64,000 nucleotides of DNA from Flavobacterium saliperosum (GTDB lineage: Bacteria; Bacteroidota; Bacteroidia; Flavobacteriales; Flavobacteriaceae), in the NCBI RefSeq assembly GCF_900100625.1, contig NZ_FMTY01000001.1, positions 248,001 through 312,000 on the forward strand, written 5' to 3'. The notes under the pieces are model-generated. The model was not told the origin of the DNA and ran no database searches. It worked only from the letters and a program-made list of their open reading frames with translations. Below, one piece after another: positions 50,636 to 59,613 of the stretch. The position numbers and the translations under genes were made by a program. Numbering within the stretch: the first letter of the stretch is position 1; every line of letters starts with the position of its first letter.

Positions 50636-51328
50636 TTACAATTTAATCGTTTCTTCCATTTGTTTCTCGCTTCCGATGACCTGATTGTTGTATTCCAATT
50701 TCCACCCCATCGAATTGGTCAGAATCAAAACTTTAGCCAGTTCACTCACCAAGCGGTTTTTCGCATTGGATTTTAACGTTGACTTTTCGATTTTTTTAGC
50801 CAGATCGGCTTTCACCTTTTTGTTGATTTTATTGTAATCGTCACCGGTAAAAGGATTCATTGTACTTTGTTCGACATCGTAAAACTGAATATCCGGGCTG
50901 ATTTTTATTTCTTCTTTGGGAATACTGACAATGGTAATCGTTTTGTTTTTTTCGTCTATGTCGTATTGCATCTGACGTAAATCATACGCTACCGTTACAT
51001 CAGCATTAATGATTATCAGTGCTTTTTTTTCAAACGAAAGCAGGTTCATCATGTATTTCTGCTGGTCTTTATAGGTCATGACCTGCGAATAATGCCCTTC
51101 CGTCACAACCAATTTCCCAACACTCTTGATTTGTTGTTGAATCAGCTCGGTATTGTATTCGGTAGTAGCCGCGTTTTTATCTGCCGTGAAATACTTATAA
51201 GCAATCACTCCCAATACGACAAAAACAATCAGATAGAGTAATTTACCTGAACGCCCAATGGCCTGAACCAACGGAATTAACATGTTCTTAATTGCGGTTT
51301 CGTTCGAAGAATTTCTGCGGGTTGCCAT
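50636..51328 (-). CDS. DUF4230 family membrane-anchored protein
   Basis: The 230-residue protein has one N-terminal membrane helix (about residues 30-49, LLYLIVFVVLGVIAYKYF) and the DUF4230 body: SVGKLVVTEGHYSQVMTY, ALIIINADVTVAYDLRQMQ and ITIVSIPKEEIKISPDI. The family is widespread and has no established function. It follows the TTG-started glycosyltransferase gene by 44 nt on the same strand. Confidence 0.85.
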   Translation of the reverse strand: MATRRNSSNETAIKNMLIPLVQAIGRSGKLLYLIVFVVLGVIAYKYFTADKNAATTEYNTELIQQQIKSVGKLVVTEGHYSQVMTYKDQQKYMMNLLSFEKKALIIINADVTVAYDLRQMQYDIDEKNKTITIVSIPKEEIKISPDIQFYDVEQSTMNPFTGDDYNKINKKVKADLAKKIEKSTLKSNAKNRLVSELAKVLILTNSMGWKLEYNNQVIGSEKQMEETIKL

Positions 51329-51372
51329 GGCTTACTGATTTGCTTACGAAGATAACAAAAAGTTAAATCAAA

Positions 51373-52575
51373 TTATTGTTCTTGGCTTTTTTGCAACTTT
51401 CCATACAAGTCTATCGGCTTATTCCATTGAGGGTCAATTCGGATTGCTTCTTCAAGAGTTTGCATACACTTTGTTTTTTGCTTTTTTCTGAGGTATATCA
51501 GGCTCAATAAAAAAAATGAATCTGCTCCTGATTTTGCTCTGAAAACTAAAAGGAAATATTTTGACAACCTCAAAAAACCTAAAGAATAAAGAGAACTGGC
51601 TATTCTAAAAATTTTATCCTTTGACTCAACATAACTTATCAGATACATACTCTCTTCATAGGTTAGATTTAAAGGTGAGGTTTTCATCCGAAAATAGTAC
51701 CTTAACGCTTTCCAATAGGATTTATCTCTATAATATGCGTCTCCTAAAAACAAGTAGAGTAAAGTACATTTTTTCAACTTTAACCCTTGTTTTAAGGTTT
51801 CAATACATTTCGCTTTGTCATTTTGTTCTTTATATAAATTGGACAAGAGCACTAATGCAGCAATTTTAATTTTGTTGTTTGTTGATTTATTTGCTATTAG
51901 AAGTCTTAAGTCACGCTCTGATTCGTGTATCTTTTTTAAAAAAAGATTCGTTTTTGCTTTCTGAAAAAGCAACCATTCATCGTCAGGTATTTCTTCAAGT
52001 TGCTGATGTATTATCCCTAAATAATATTTTTGTTTGAAACTGATTTTATCATCAGTTGTTTCATAAATATTATGATCCAAGAACCCGTACTTTAACACTC
52101 CGATTGGAATATTGTTTTCAAGAAAAAAATCATCAAGTCGTTCATGAATAGGGTATTGAAACTTAACGTCCTTCCGATTCTTAAAAAGTCGTAAAATTCC
52201 AACCGGATAACTTACCAATTTATTATCCGACTTGTTTCTGTATTTCTCATTCCGAAAAATCAAATAAGCTTCATTTGGAGCCTTTTTTAAAAAATCAAGG
52301 AATACACTATCATAATGAAAAACCTCATCCGCATCAATTATCAATACCCACTTACCTTCAGCTTTAGAAACACATAAATTTCTAGCATATGAAAAATCAT
52401 CAATCCAAGCACTTTGGTAAATTTTATTCGTGTATTTCTGAGCGATTGCGGTTGTTCTGTCAATAGAAAAAGAATCAAGTATGAGAATCTCATCCGCAAT
52501 TTCGTTTACAGATTGGAGACATTTTTCAATACTTGACTCTTCGTTTTTTGTAATAATACAAACTGATAAAAACAA
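51373..52575 (-). CDS. Family 2 glycosyltransferase with C-terminal TPR-like repeats
   Basis: The 400-residue protein begins with TTG: an in-frame TAG lies three codons upstream and the family's start motif SVCIITKNEE follows within four residues, so no ATG is available. The GT-A domain (about 1-200) has the acceptor/nucleotide motifs ILDSFSIDRT and WVLIIDADEVFH (DxD type). The rest (about 200-400) is helical with TPR-like spacing (ETLKQGLKLKKCTLLYLFLG, MQTLEEAIRIDPQW). This GT2-TPR form adds sugars to lipid or protein acceptors in other bacteria; the substrate is unknown. It starts 10 nt after the stop of a 46-codon gene. Confidence 0.82.
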   Translation of the reverse strand: MFLSVCIITKNEESSIEKCLQSVNEIADEILILDSFSIDRTTAIAQKYTNKIYQSAWIDDFSYARNLCVSKAEGKWVLIIDADEVFHYDSVFLDFLKKAPNEAYLIFRNEKYRNKSDNKLVSYPVGILRLFKNRKDVKFQYPIHERLDDFFLENNIPIGVLKYGFLDHNIYETTDDKISFKQKYYLGIIHQQLEEIPDDEWLLFQKAKTNLFLKKIHESERDLRLLIANKSTNNKIKIAALVLLSNLYKEQNDKAKCIETLKQGLKLKKCTLLYLFLGDAYYRDKSYWKALRYYFRMKTSPLNLTYEESMYLISYVESKDKIFRIASSLYSLGFLRLSKYFLLVFRAKSGADSFFLLSLIYLRKKQKTKCMQTLEEAIRIDPQWNKPIDLYGKLQKSQEQ

Positions 52576-52585
52576 TTTATACTAT

Positions 52586-52726
52586 TTAAGAATGATAAAA
52601 CGCGTCAACCTCAGTTTGGTCAACATTGTAATTAACCTCTACTCCATTTGATTGGGTTTCAGTAGCGACATCATCACTTTGAGTACCAAAAAGGCAGGAA
52701 ACCAATGTAATTAAATAAGTAATCAT
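52586..52726 (-). CDS. Predicted small gene, 46 residues, between two glycosyltransferases
   Basis: The reverse strand encodes a 46-residue peptide: a hydrophobic start MITYLITLVSCLFGTQSDD and an acidic, Ser/Thr/Asn/Gln-rich remainder ending VDQTEVDAFYHS. LVSC looks like a very short lipobox (Cys11), although no basic residue precedes it. It lies 28 nt after the upstream glycosyltransferase stop and 10 nt before the TTG start of the next, filling almost the whole gap, which supports a real coupled gene. I do not recognise it. It could be a small lipoprotein, an acceptor peptide for the glycosyltransferases, or a translational leader for the TTG-started gene. Confidence 0.5.
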   Translation of the reverse strand: MITYLITLVSCLFGTQSDDVATETQSNGVEVNYNVDQTEVDAFYHS

Positions 52727-52754
52727 ACTTTAAAATTTAAAATTAGCTCACAAA

Positions 52755-53711
52755 TTATAAAAAAATTCTCTTGTACATGTAAGTATTTTTGCAAAAATTT
52801 TTTTTAATATTTTTTCTCGTTTCTTTTGAATAGTAATTATTGACCACGGTAAATATAATACCTATTGAGTTACTGAATGTTAATTGTTCTTTTTTAAGCA
52901 ATTCCCTAACAAACCCAGTGTTTACAAAAATCTGCTCTTCCTTGTTTAGGATAAGCAAATCCTGATTTTTAAAAAAATATTTCCACAGCAAACACCTGAA
53001 AACCTTTATAAACCAATAATGAAAAATAAAATCGTGAGCTGGAATAATCGCTGTTTTTGAAAAAGCTATCGACAATGAAAGCTGCTCTATTGTATTGTCA
53101 TTAACAGAACTTGCTTCAATCACATCAAAAATTTCCAAAGCATTAGTTAACAAATCGATATTTTTAAAGCAAATTCCAATGACTCCTGAATTCCATACAA
53201 TTGTGTCTCCGGTTAAAGGCGTATTATTTTCCTTAAAAAAATCAATAAGATTTTCATTCACCAATAAACGCTCAAAATTAGCATTAACCCCACTACTCAA
53301 ATGGTATTCCTGACAATGCAGGATACAATTTCCATTATTGACGTATTTAAACAATTCATTCACGTTTTTAATAAAAAAAGTGTCTGAATCCATAAACAAC
53401 ACACTTGCTCTGTATTTTTTTAAAAATTCAATTATTAAAACTATCTTCAAGCGAAAGAGATTTCCGTATCGACTGTGAACCTCATTCACTACAGTTAAAT
53501 CTACAAATTCAAATACAACATTATGGAAATATGGCAGCTGTTCTTTAAAAAAAGTAACATCGTCAGTATAAATAATTATTTTACCAAAAAAAAATCTATT
53601 CGTCTTCTTAAAAGACAGTATTGAACATATAACTTCATAATGACATTTTTCATTATTTAAGGAAATGTACATCAAATATTTTTTCTTCGGCAACATGTAA
53701 AGTTTCATCAA
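52755..53711 (-). CDS. Putative glycosyltransferase (GT-A fold, DxD)
   Basis: The 318-residue protein looks like a nucleotide-diphospho-sugar transferase of GT8-like type: IIIYTDDVTFFKEQL in the N-terminal half, YRASVLFMDSDTFF with the DxD metal site (about residues 98-114), TGDTIVWNSGVIGIC and a HDFIFHYWF segment. The donor and acceptor cannot be read. The gene is notably AT-rich with basic, Lys/Asn/Ile-rich composition compared with its neighbours, which may mean acquisition by transfer. It is in a minus-strand run with the GSCFA gene 47 nt upstream and the small gene 28 nt downstream. Confidence 0.7.
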   Translation of the reverse strand: MMKLYMLPKKKYLMYISLNNEKCHYEVICSILSFKKTNRFFFGKIIIYTDDVTFFKEQLPYFHNVVFEFVDLTVVNEVHSRYGNLFRLKIVLIIEFLKKYRASVLFMDSDTFFIKNVNELFKYVNNGNCILHCQEYHLSSGVNANFERLLVNENLIDFFKENNTPLTGDTIVWNSGVIGICFKNIDLLTNALEIFDVIEASSVNDNTIEQLSLSIAFSKTAIIPAHDFIFHYWFIKVFRCLLWKYFFKNQDLLILNKEEQIFVNTGFVRELLKKEQLTFSNSIGIIFTVVNNYYSKETRKNIKKNFCKNTYMYKRIFL

Positions 53712-53731
53712 ACGAACTATTTAAATAGTCT

Positions 53732-53739
53732 CAAAATTA
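53732..53739 (-). promoter_or_regulatory. Candidate -7 element for the glycosyltransferase run
   Basis: The reverse strand reads TAATTTTG, 20 nt before the ATG at 53711. The -33 spacing to the nearest TTG is short (13 bp), so this is tentative. Confidence 0.3.
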
Positions 53740-53758
53740 GCAACATAACTTTCAATAT

Positions 53759-54727
53759 TTAAAAAAGTTTTTTTTTTAAAAACGAAATATGGGGCATTTG
53801 TGTTTGCAGCGTCGCTATTTTTTGGTGAAGGTTTTTTAAAAATTTCTGATGGGAATCCGAATCCGGATTGAACGGACGGTGCTGCAAGGCTTTCTGAATG
53901 GAATCCACTTCCTGCATTACAGGATAACAGGCTTCGGAAATCATGGATTGAAAAAAGCGTTCCCAGATATAATCGATGGCCACCTGATTGGGATGCAGCA
54001 TGTCATCGGCATAAAAACGATAATCGCGCAATTCGTCCATCATGATTTCATAACTCGGAAAATAGTTGAAAGTCGGAAGTTGAAAGTCGAACGTATTGTG
54101 TAAAGCCGTTATCAGGTGTGCTTTACTCCGCTGGTTTTCCACAAAACCGTCTTTACTGTGTCTGACAGGCGATACGGTGAAAAGAAAGTTGCAGTTTGGA
54201 TTTACCGATGTAACGGATGCAACTATAGTTTGCAGACTTTCTTCGATTTGAGCTATCGAAAGTAATTCTTTCGTAAACTGTTTTTGCGGAACTTTATGAC
54301 AATTCGCAACAATTTCTCCGCTTTTGACATTTCGATACACCCAGGAGGTCCCCAATGTGATGCAAACGTGGGAGGATCCGATTATCTGATTGTAAAATTT
54401 GTCGATTATCTGATTGAGTCGTTTGAGAAACAGCTCCTTATCGGAAGAACTCAACACTGAATGCACTTCAAAACAATGCCACAAATCATTATGAAAGAAG
54501 ATGTCTTTGTCTGTGAAATACTCCTTTTGGACACTTCTCCAAATCAGTTTTTCGAGAGAAACCGGATTGAAGATGATCCCGAAAGGATTTACGGAAGCAC
54601 GAAATTTGAAGTATTCGAATTTCTCTCCGATATTTTCCGCAAAACAAGAACCCAAAGACACTATTCCGGAAGCATAATCTATAGGAGAATTACTTTTTGG
54701 AACAGGTATTTGGGTTCTGAATTGCAT
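53759..54727 (-). CDS. GSCFA family protein
   Basis: The 322-residue protein carries the naming motif GIVSLGSCFAENIG near residues 24-37 and CITLGTSWVYRNV, NFLFTVSPVRHSKDGF and YFPSYEIMMDELRDYRFYADDMLHPN (read in parts), typical of this SGNH-hydrolase-like family. The Ser in GSCFA and the Asp/His in DDMLHPN could be a catalytic set for de-acylation of a glycan or lipid, by analogy only. Family function is not established. A perfect palindrome sits 1 nt before its ATG. Confidence 0.85.
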   Translation of the reverse strand: MQFRTQIPVPKSNSPIDYASGIVSLGSCFAENIGEKFEYFKFRASVNPFGIIFNPVSLEKLIWRSVQKEYFTDKDIFFHNDLWHCFEVHSVLSSSDKELFLKRLNQIIDKFYNQIIGSSHVCITLGTSWVYRNVKSGEIVANCHKVPQKQFTKELLSIAQIEESLQTIVASVTSVNPNCNFLFTVSPVRHSKDGFVENQRSKAHLITALHNTFDFQLPTFNYFPSYEIMMDELRDYRFYADDMLHPNQVAIDYIWERFFQSMISEACYPVMQEVDSIQKALQHRPFNPDSDSHQKFLKNLHQKIATLQTQMPHISFLKKKLF

Positions 54728-54728
54728 G

Positions 54729-54753
54729 GTAAGTTTGTTTTTTACAAACTTAC
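54729..54753. promoter_or_regulatory. Palindrome with a -7-like box on both strands before the GSCFA gene
   Basis: GTAAGTTTGT and ACAAACTTAC form a perfect 10-bp inverted repeat over a 5-nt T/A loop. Each arm contains TAAGTTTG (54730-54737 on plus; 54752-54745 on minus), a TAnnTTTG match. It could be a promoter, an operator or an RNA hairpin occluding the GSCFA start. Confidence 0.4.
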
Positions 54754-54760
54754 TGATTTA

Positions 54761-55552
54761 TTAATAAAAATATTGTAATACGATGGAGCCTTTGTTAGCC
54801 GAAACCGGATAATTTTGGGCGTTATACGTGTATTGTACAATGTCGTTTCCTGAATTAGCCAAAGACGCTCCAACAGTATTGATAGCGGTAACATTACGGG
54901 CACTTCCGTTTAAGGCCATATCGTAATAGGTCAGTTTGTCGAATCCTAAAATGTCCTTGAAAGGGGAATTTTTGGTATCGAAGGAATAGTTAAGCACTTC
55001 TGTAACGGCTGACCCGTTTGAAATAGTATAATTTTCAATTTTAGTTACCTGTCCGTTCACCACAAATACCTTTCGGTTCACAATCTTCGTACTTTCGGAA
55101 ACAGTGGCCCCTTTATAACCGCTAACGGTAACGGTACCATCGCTGTTGTATTGATAAATGGCTCTGTAGAGTACCGTATTCGAAGGATTAACCCTGCGAT
55201 AATTCAGCAACTGACTGTTTTCATTATACTCAAAAATTTCTTTGGTGTTGAGCGTATTGTTATAATAAAACGCTCTTTCCGAAATAAGATTACCGGCATA
55301 CATATAAACAACATGAGAACCATCAGAAGAGTTGATTCGCGTCAGTTTGCTTCCCGAATACAAATAATCACTCGTATTTACCGTACTTCCGGCATTGGTG
55401 GTTGTTATAATTCTTTTTAAATAAACCCCTTTTGGATTTAATTTGGCATCCTCCATGGTGTCGGAAGTTACGTCAGTATCAAATTCATCTGTAGAACATG
55501 AAGCTAAAATACCCATTGTCATCATCCCTAAAATTAAGCTAAGTCTTTTCAT
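54761..55552 (-). CDS. YD/RHS-repeat-like lipoprotein (first of a paralogous pair)
   Basis: A 263-residue lipoprotein with lipobox ILASC (Cys19) followed by STDEFD. The mature part has strand-turn repeats with tyrosines and N-x-D/G turns, such as TLNTKEIFEYNENSQLL, YQYNSDGTVTVSGY and DIVQYTYNAQNYPVSANKGS, resembling RHS/YD repeats in a beta-solenoid. The gene at 55839 encodes a protein of the same length and pattern. Probably outer-membrane anchored, surface-exposed given the acidic residues after Cys; function unknown. Confidence 0.7.
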   Translation of the reverse strand: MKRLSLILGMMTMGILASCSTDEFDTDVTSDTMEDAKLNPKGVYLKRIITTTNAGSTVNTSDYLYSGSKLTRINSSDGSHVVYMYAGNLISERAFYYNNTLNTKEIFEYNENSQLLNYRRVNPSNTVLYRAIYQYNSDGTVTVSGYKGATVSESTKIVNRKVFVVNGQVTKIENYTISNGSAVTEVLNYSFDTKNSPFKDILGFDKLTYYDMALNGSARNVTAINTVGASLANSGNDIVQYTYNAQNYPVSANKGSIVLQYFY

Positions 55553-55789
55553 AATTTGAATTTTGTATTAAACTTTGACAAAGGAAGAAAAAAAAAAGAC
55601 ATACAAGTGCATTTTAACGATTTTTTTAGACTTTAATCGATTATATATCAGCGAGTTATGTAAAAATCTTACTAAAAACACCCTTCTTCTTTTCAACAGT
55701 TTTAATGAAAGCATCAAAAGTAACTTTCTTAGAAAAGTAAAATCATAAAAAAATTATAAATTACTAGCTTTCATTGTTTTACAAATAAA

Positions 55790-55816
55790 AAACCCAAAGC
55801 TATTCACTTTGGGTTT
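55790..55816 (-). terminator. Terminator of the 55839 lipoprotein gene
   Basis: AAACCCAAAG and CTTTGGGTTT pair perfectly over a 7-nt loop and T residues follow on the reverse strand. Confidence 0.8.
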
Positions 55817-55838
55817 GGACCTGATTTAAGAAATAAAA

Positions 55839-56630
55839 TTATTCGTAGAAAAATTGAACGAATTGAGATTCAACACTATTTAGATTTTTCATTATACTTG
55901 TAGGATAATTATTTGAATTGTAAACATATTCAAAATTCCAATTAATATTAAATGCTCCTCCGGAACTAGTACAAGTTAACAAATTCTTCTGAAAACCTTC
56001 ATTTGTGGCGCTTTCAAAATAAACCATATATAGCGCTTTATTATATCCTAAAATGTTTTTATAAGCATTATTTTTATCATCATGAGTAATTATTCGGGTT
56101 AATCCGGGTTCTGCTTCGCCGGTTGACTCATTTATTGATTCTATTTTAGAAACCTCCCCATTCTCTAAATAAAATTTATGAGTCGACATAAGTACACCAT
56201 CAGAATAATGATTTCGCAAAATTGTCCCATCGGGATTATAGGTAAAAGCATCATTTTGATACAATTGATCTAAAGCCGCCCCTCCATAATCTTCCCAAAA
56301 CTGTAGTCTTCCTTGTCCATCATATCCGAAATTTTCCATCCCTACTACAACATCATTTTCAAAATGCTCAATTTTTGTTATTAAATCTCCTGAATAAGTA
56401 AAAACATCTTTTTCTATACTACCTTCATAAACTATGGCTGCTAATTTATTCCCATTAAACGTTAAATTGCTTGTAACAACCTCATCAACACTTCCATCCA
56501 AATAATACGTTTCAACGATTCTCTTTGGCAAGATTGTAGCAGATGGATTATCCGAAGAACTATCACTGTCACTTGAACATGAAGTGAAAATTAGCGCCAG
56601 TGCACTGAAAACATAAAGGATTTTTTTCAT
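55839..56630 (-). CDS. YD/RHS-repeat-like lipoprotein (second of a paralogous pair)
   Basis: Also 263 residues, with lipobox IFTSC (Cys18) followed by SSDSDSSSDN. The mature part repeats the pattern of its neighbour: DVFTYSGDLITKIEHFEND, NFGYDGQGRLQFWEDY, AFTYNPDGTILRNHY and FEYVYNSNNYPTSIMKNL. About the same strand spacing and a similar FYE/FY end suggest duplication followed by divergence; identity looks modest. Function unknown. A terminator follows, so the two lipoprotein genes are separate units. Confidence 0.7.
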   Translation of the reverse strand: MKKILYVFSALALIFTSCSSDSDSSSDNPSATILPKRIVETYYLDGSVDEVVTSNLTFNGNKLAAIVYEGSIEKDVFTYSGDLITKIEHFENDVVVGMENFGYDGQGRLQFWEDYGGAALDQLYQNDAFTYNPDGTILRNHYSDGVLMSTHKFYLENGEVSKIESINESTGEAEPGLTRIITHDDKNNAYKNILGYNKALYMVYFESATNEGFQKNLLTCTSSGGAFNINWNFEYVYNSNNYPTSIMKNLNSVESQFVQFFYE

Positions 56631-56715
56631 TGGTATTTTTTTAAAAATTTTATTACAAATAACGCAAAAAGGAATGTGACATAAAAATACCTTTCATCAA
56701 TTTTTGTTATAAAAA

Positions 56716-56743
56716 AAGCCCAAATCAATTATGATTTGGGCTT
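56716..56743 (-). terminator. Terminator of alaS
   Basis: AAGCCCAAATCA and TGATTTGGGCTT pair over ATTA, just after the alaS stop on the reverse strand. Confidence 0.75.
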
Positions 56744-56763
56744 CAATAAGATATGCTTTAATT

Positions 56764-59400
56764 TTACTTCACAAAATCAACTGCTTTTTCCAAAGCTTCA
56801 GCGATGCCACCCACATTCTTCCCTCCTGCGGTTGCGAAGAACGGTTGTCCGCCCCCACCGCCTTGGATGAATTTCCCTAATTCACGAACTACAGTTCCTG
56901 CGTTTAAACCTTTACTTTCCACCAATTCTTTTGATATGTAGCAGGTTAGCATAGGCTTTCCTTCTTCGGCAGTTGCCAGTAACAGGAACAAGTTGGTTTC
57001 GTCGTTTCCTAGTTCGTAAGCCAAATCTTTGGCCCCTTCCGGATTCAAATCCACTTGTTTTGCGAGGAATTTCACGCCGTTGATTTCCTGTATTTCCGAA
57101 GCCAATTCCCCTTTCAGGTTTTTCGCTTTTTCCTTTAACAGTTGTTCCAGTTGTTTTTTCAGTTTGGCATTATCCTCCTGCAGGGAAACTACCGATTTGA
57201 TAATATCCTGAGGGTTTTTCAACGCTTCTTTGATTTCTTTCAGCATATTTTCCTGAGAGGCATAGAAATCTTTCACCGCATCATTGGTAATCGCTTCAAT
57301 ACGACGGATTCCGGCAGCAACAGCTCCTTCACTCGTAATTTTGAAATGCCAGATCTCTGCGGTATTCTTCACGTGAATTCCACCACACAACTCCATGCTT
57401 TCTCCAAATTTGATTGCACGTACATTATCGCCGTATTTCTCTCCGAATAACGCCATCGCACCTTCTTCAATCGCCTGCGCGAACGGAATGCTTCTTCTTT
57501 CAATTAACGGCAATTGCTCCTGGATTCTTGCGTTTACGAAATCTTCTACTTGTTGTAATTCTTCCTCGGTCACTTTTGCGAAATGCGAAAAGTCAAAACG
57601 AAGGTAATTTGGCGACACCAACGACCCTTTTTGCTCCACATGCGTTCCTAAAACCGAACGCAATGCCTGATGTAATAAGTGTGTTGCCGAGTGATTGCTC
57701 GCACAGTGACTCCTTAAATCCGTACTTACTTTTGCTGCGAAAGTACCATTTACGTTTTCCGGTAAGCTTTTCGCAAAATGCAAAATCAGGTTGTTTTCCT
57801 TTTTCGTATCGACGATTTCGATGGTTTCGTTTGCGGAAACCAAGGTTCCTTTGTCACCCACCTGTCCTCCGCCTTCCGGATAGAATGGTGTGTTGTCTAA
57901 TACGATTTGGTATAATTTACCGTCTTTTTTAGAATCCACTTTTCGGAAACGGGTAATTTTTACCTCGTTTTCGGTTTGGTCATAGCCTACAAAAGTCTCC
58001 ACATTTCCTGGAACCAGAATCGTCCAATCTTCCGTGGACACTTCCGAAGCGGCGCGGGAACGAGTTTTTTGCTCCAGCATCGCGGCATCGAAACCTTTTT
58101 CATCAAGACTGCACCCTCTTTCTCTTAAAATCAAGGCCGTTAAGTCAATCGGGAATCCGAAGGTATCATACAATTCGAAAGCTTTTGCTCCTGAAACCTC
58201 ATTTCCTTTGGTTTCTGTAACCACATTTTCCAACAATTGCAATCCTTGATCTAACGTTCTTAAGAAAGATGCCTCCTCTTCTTTGATGACATTCGACACC
58301 AAACCTTTCTGAGCGACAATCTCCGGGAAGAAAGCCCCCATCTGATTCGCCAATACCTCAACCAATTGATAGATGAACGGTTCTTTGGTATTTAAAAACG
58401 TAAATCCGTAACGGATGGCACGACGCAAGATTCTTCGGATTACATAACCGGCCCCACCATTGGAAGGCAACTGTCCATCCGCAATAGCGAACGCTACCGC
58501 GCGCACGTGATCTACAATGACACGAATGGCAATATTGGTTTTGTTTTGTTCGTCGCTGATGTCTTTGATTTCATTCGACGTATATTTTGCTCCCGTAATT
58601 TGGGAAACTTTTTCAATAAGAGGGGTAAAAACGTCGGTATCGTAATTTGACGTTACGCCTTGCATCGCCATACACAAACGTTCGAAGCCCATTCCGGTAT
58701 CCACGTGTTGTGCCGGTAATTTTTCCAGAGAACCATCCGCTTTACGGTTGAATTCCATAAATACGTTGTTCCAGATTTCCACAACCTGCGGATGATCGGC
58801 GTTTACCAAATCACGACCGGACTGGGCAGTTCTTTCGGCATCGGTTCTTAAATCGATGTGGATTTCAGAACATGGTCCGCACGGCCCCTGATCGCCCATT
58901 TCCCAGAAGTTGTCTTTTTTGTTTCCAAGAATGATGCGGTCTTCCGGAACGTATTGTTTCCAGATATCGAACGCTTCCTGATCGAACGGAACATTTTCCG
59001 CCGGGTTGCCTTCAAACACGGAAACGTACAAACGGTCTTTGTCCAACTTTAAGACTTCCGTCAGAAATTCCCAAGCCCAGGCCAAAGCTTCTTTTTTGAA
59101 ATAATCACCAAACGACCAGTTTCCTAACATTTCGAACATGGTGTGGTGGTAAGTGTCAAAACCTACATCCTCCAAGTCGTTGTGCTTTCCGGATACGCGA
59201 AGACATTTTTGTGTATCGGCGATTCGGGCGCTTTTTGGTGTTCCGTTTCCAAGGAAAAACTCTTTAAACTGAGCCATTCCGGAATTGTTAAACATTAAAG
59301 TCGGATCGTCTTTTAATACAATGGGCGCCGAAGGAACGATCAAATGTCCTTTGCTTTCAAAAAAATCAAGGTAAGCCTTACGAATGTCTTGTGATTTCAT
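56764..59400 (-). CDS. alaS: Alanyl-tRNA synthetase
   Basis: The 878-residue protein is full length: class II catalytic domain (about 1-240, [34 protein letters not shown]), tRNA-recognition domain, editing domain with the zinc motif [13 protein letters not shown] (HxxxH) and LCGGIHV (C..H), a coiled-coil region and the C-terminal C-Ala domain ending [14 protein letters not shown] and VDFVK. It charges tRNA-Ala and deacylates mischarged Ser/Gly. The upstream gap holds a candidate promoter and dispersed repeat copy C. Confidence 0.97.
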   Translation of the reverse strand: MKSQDIRKAYLDFFESKGHLIVPSAPIVLKDDPTLMFNNSGMAQFKEFFLGNGTPKSARIADTQKCLRVSGKHNDLEDVGFDTYHHTMFEMLGNWSFGDYFKKEALAWAWEFLTEVLKLDKDRLYVSVFEGNPAENVPFDQEAFDIWKQYVPEDRIILGNKKDNFWEMGDQGPCGPCSEIHIDLRTDAERTAQSGRDLVNADHPQVVEIWNNVFMEFNRKADGSLEKLPAQHVDTGMGFERLCMAMQGVTSNYDTDVFTPLIEKVSQITGAKYTSNEIKDISDEQNKTNIAIRVIVDHVRAVAFAIADGQLPSNGGAGYVIRRILRRAIRYGFTFLNTKEPFIYQLVEVLANQMGAFFPEIVAQKGLVSNVIKEEEASFLRTLDQGLQLLENVVTETKGNEVSGAKAFELYDTFGFPIDLTALILRERGCSLDEKGFDAAMLEQKTRSRAASEVSTEDWTILVPGNVETFVGYDQTENEVKITRFRKVDSKKDGKLYQIVLDNTPFYPEGGGQVGDKGTLVSANETIEIVDTKKENNLILHFAKSLPENVNGTFAAKVSTDLRSHCASNHSATHLLHQALRSVLGTHVEQKGSLVSPNYLRFDFSHFAKVTEEELQQVEDFVNARIQEQLPLIERRSIPFAQAIEEGAMALFGEKYGDNVRAIKFGESMELCGGIHVKNTAEIWHFKITSEGAVAAGIRRIEAITNDAVKDFYASQENMLKEIKEALKNPQDIIKSVVSLQEDNAKLKKQLEQLLKEKAKNLKGELASEIQEINGVKFLAKQVDLNPEGAKDLAYELGNDETNLFLLLATAEEGKPMLTCYISKELVESKGLNAGTVVRELGKFIQGGGGGQPFFATAGGKNVGGIAEALEKAVDFVK

Positions 59401-59456
59401 TTCTTATGTTTATTCGGTTGTGTGGCGATTCGTTTATTAGGAAAGAACCAAATCCA

Positions 59457-59464
59457 CAAATTTA
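59457..59464 (-). promoter_or_regulatory. Candidate -7 element for alaS
   Basis: The reverse strand reads TAAATTTG, 56 nt before the alaS ATG. No well-placed -33 TTG is seen. Confidence 0.35.
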
Positions 59465-59499
59465 TCAATACATTACAAAAATTAAAATGGCGACTCTCC

Positions 59500-59590
59500 T
59501 AGCCCTGTCCCGATGGTTATCGGGAGGAGCGGTATCTTTTAGACCTGATAGGTTTTAAAAATATAGCGGACAACAGGAAACACGATTCCG
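59500..59590 (+). repeat. Dispersed structured repeat, copy C
   Basis: Starts TAGCCCTG and has an inserted 5' hairpin TCCCGAT-GGTT-ATCGGGA, then core GGAGCGGTATC, a central hairpin TTTTAGACCT/AGGTTTTAAAA with one bulged T (59537-59560) and core ATATAGCGGACAACAGGAAA. Same layout as copies A and B with different arms. It sits in the 331-nt alaS/M23 divergent gap, which also holds both promoters and an inverted repeat. Confidence 0.7.
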
Positions 59591-59613
59591 ACAGCTATTG
59601 GAACAAATAAGCC

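Noticed and set aside
52586..52726. Ribosomally made modified peptide (lantibiotic or glycocin) cluster
   Set aside because: Only one Cys, no recognisable leader cleavage motif, no modifying cyclase, protease or ABC transporter nearby; the glycosyltransferases alone do not support it.
52586..52726. General O-glycosylation site in the 46-residue peptide
   Set aside because: The Bacteroidota motif D-(S/T)-(A/I/L/V/M/T) does not occur in it.
11436..59590. Insertion-sequence remnants as explanation for the three dispersed copies
   Set aside because: Each copy is under 95 nt, non-coding, without target-site duplications that I can see; paired but differing arms are not expected of decayed IS ends.
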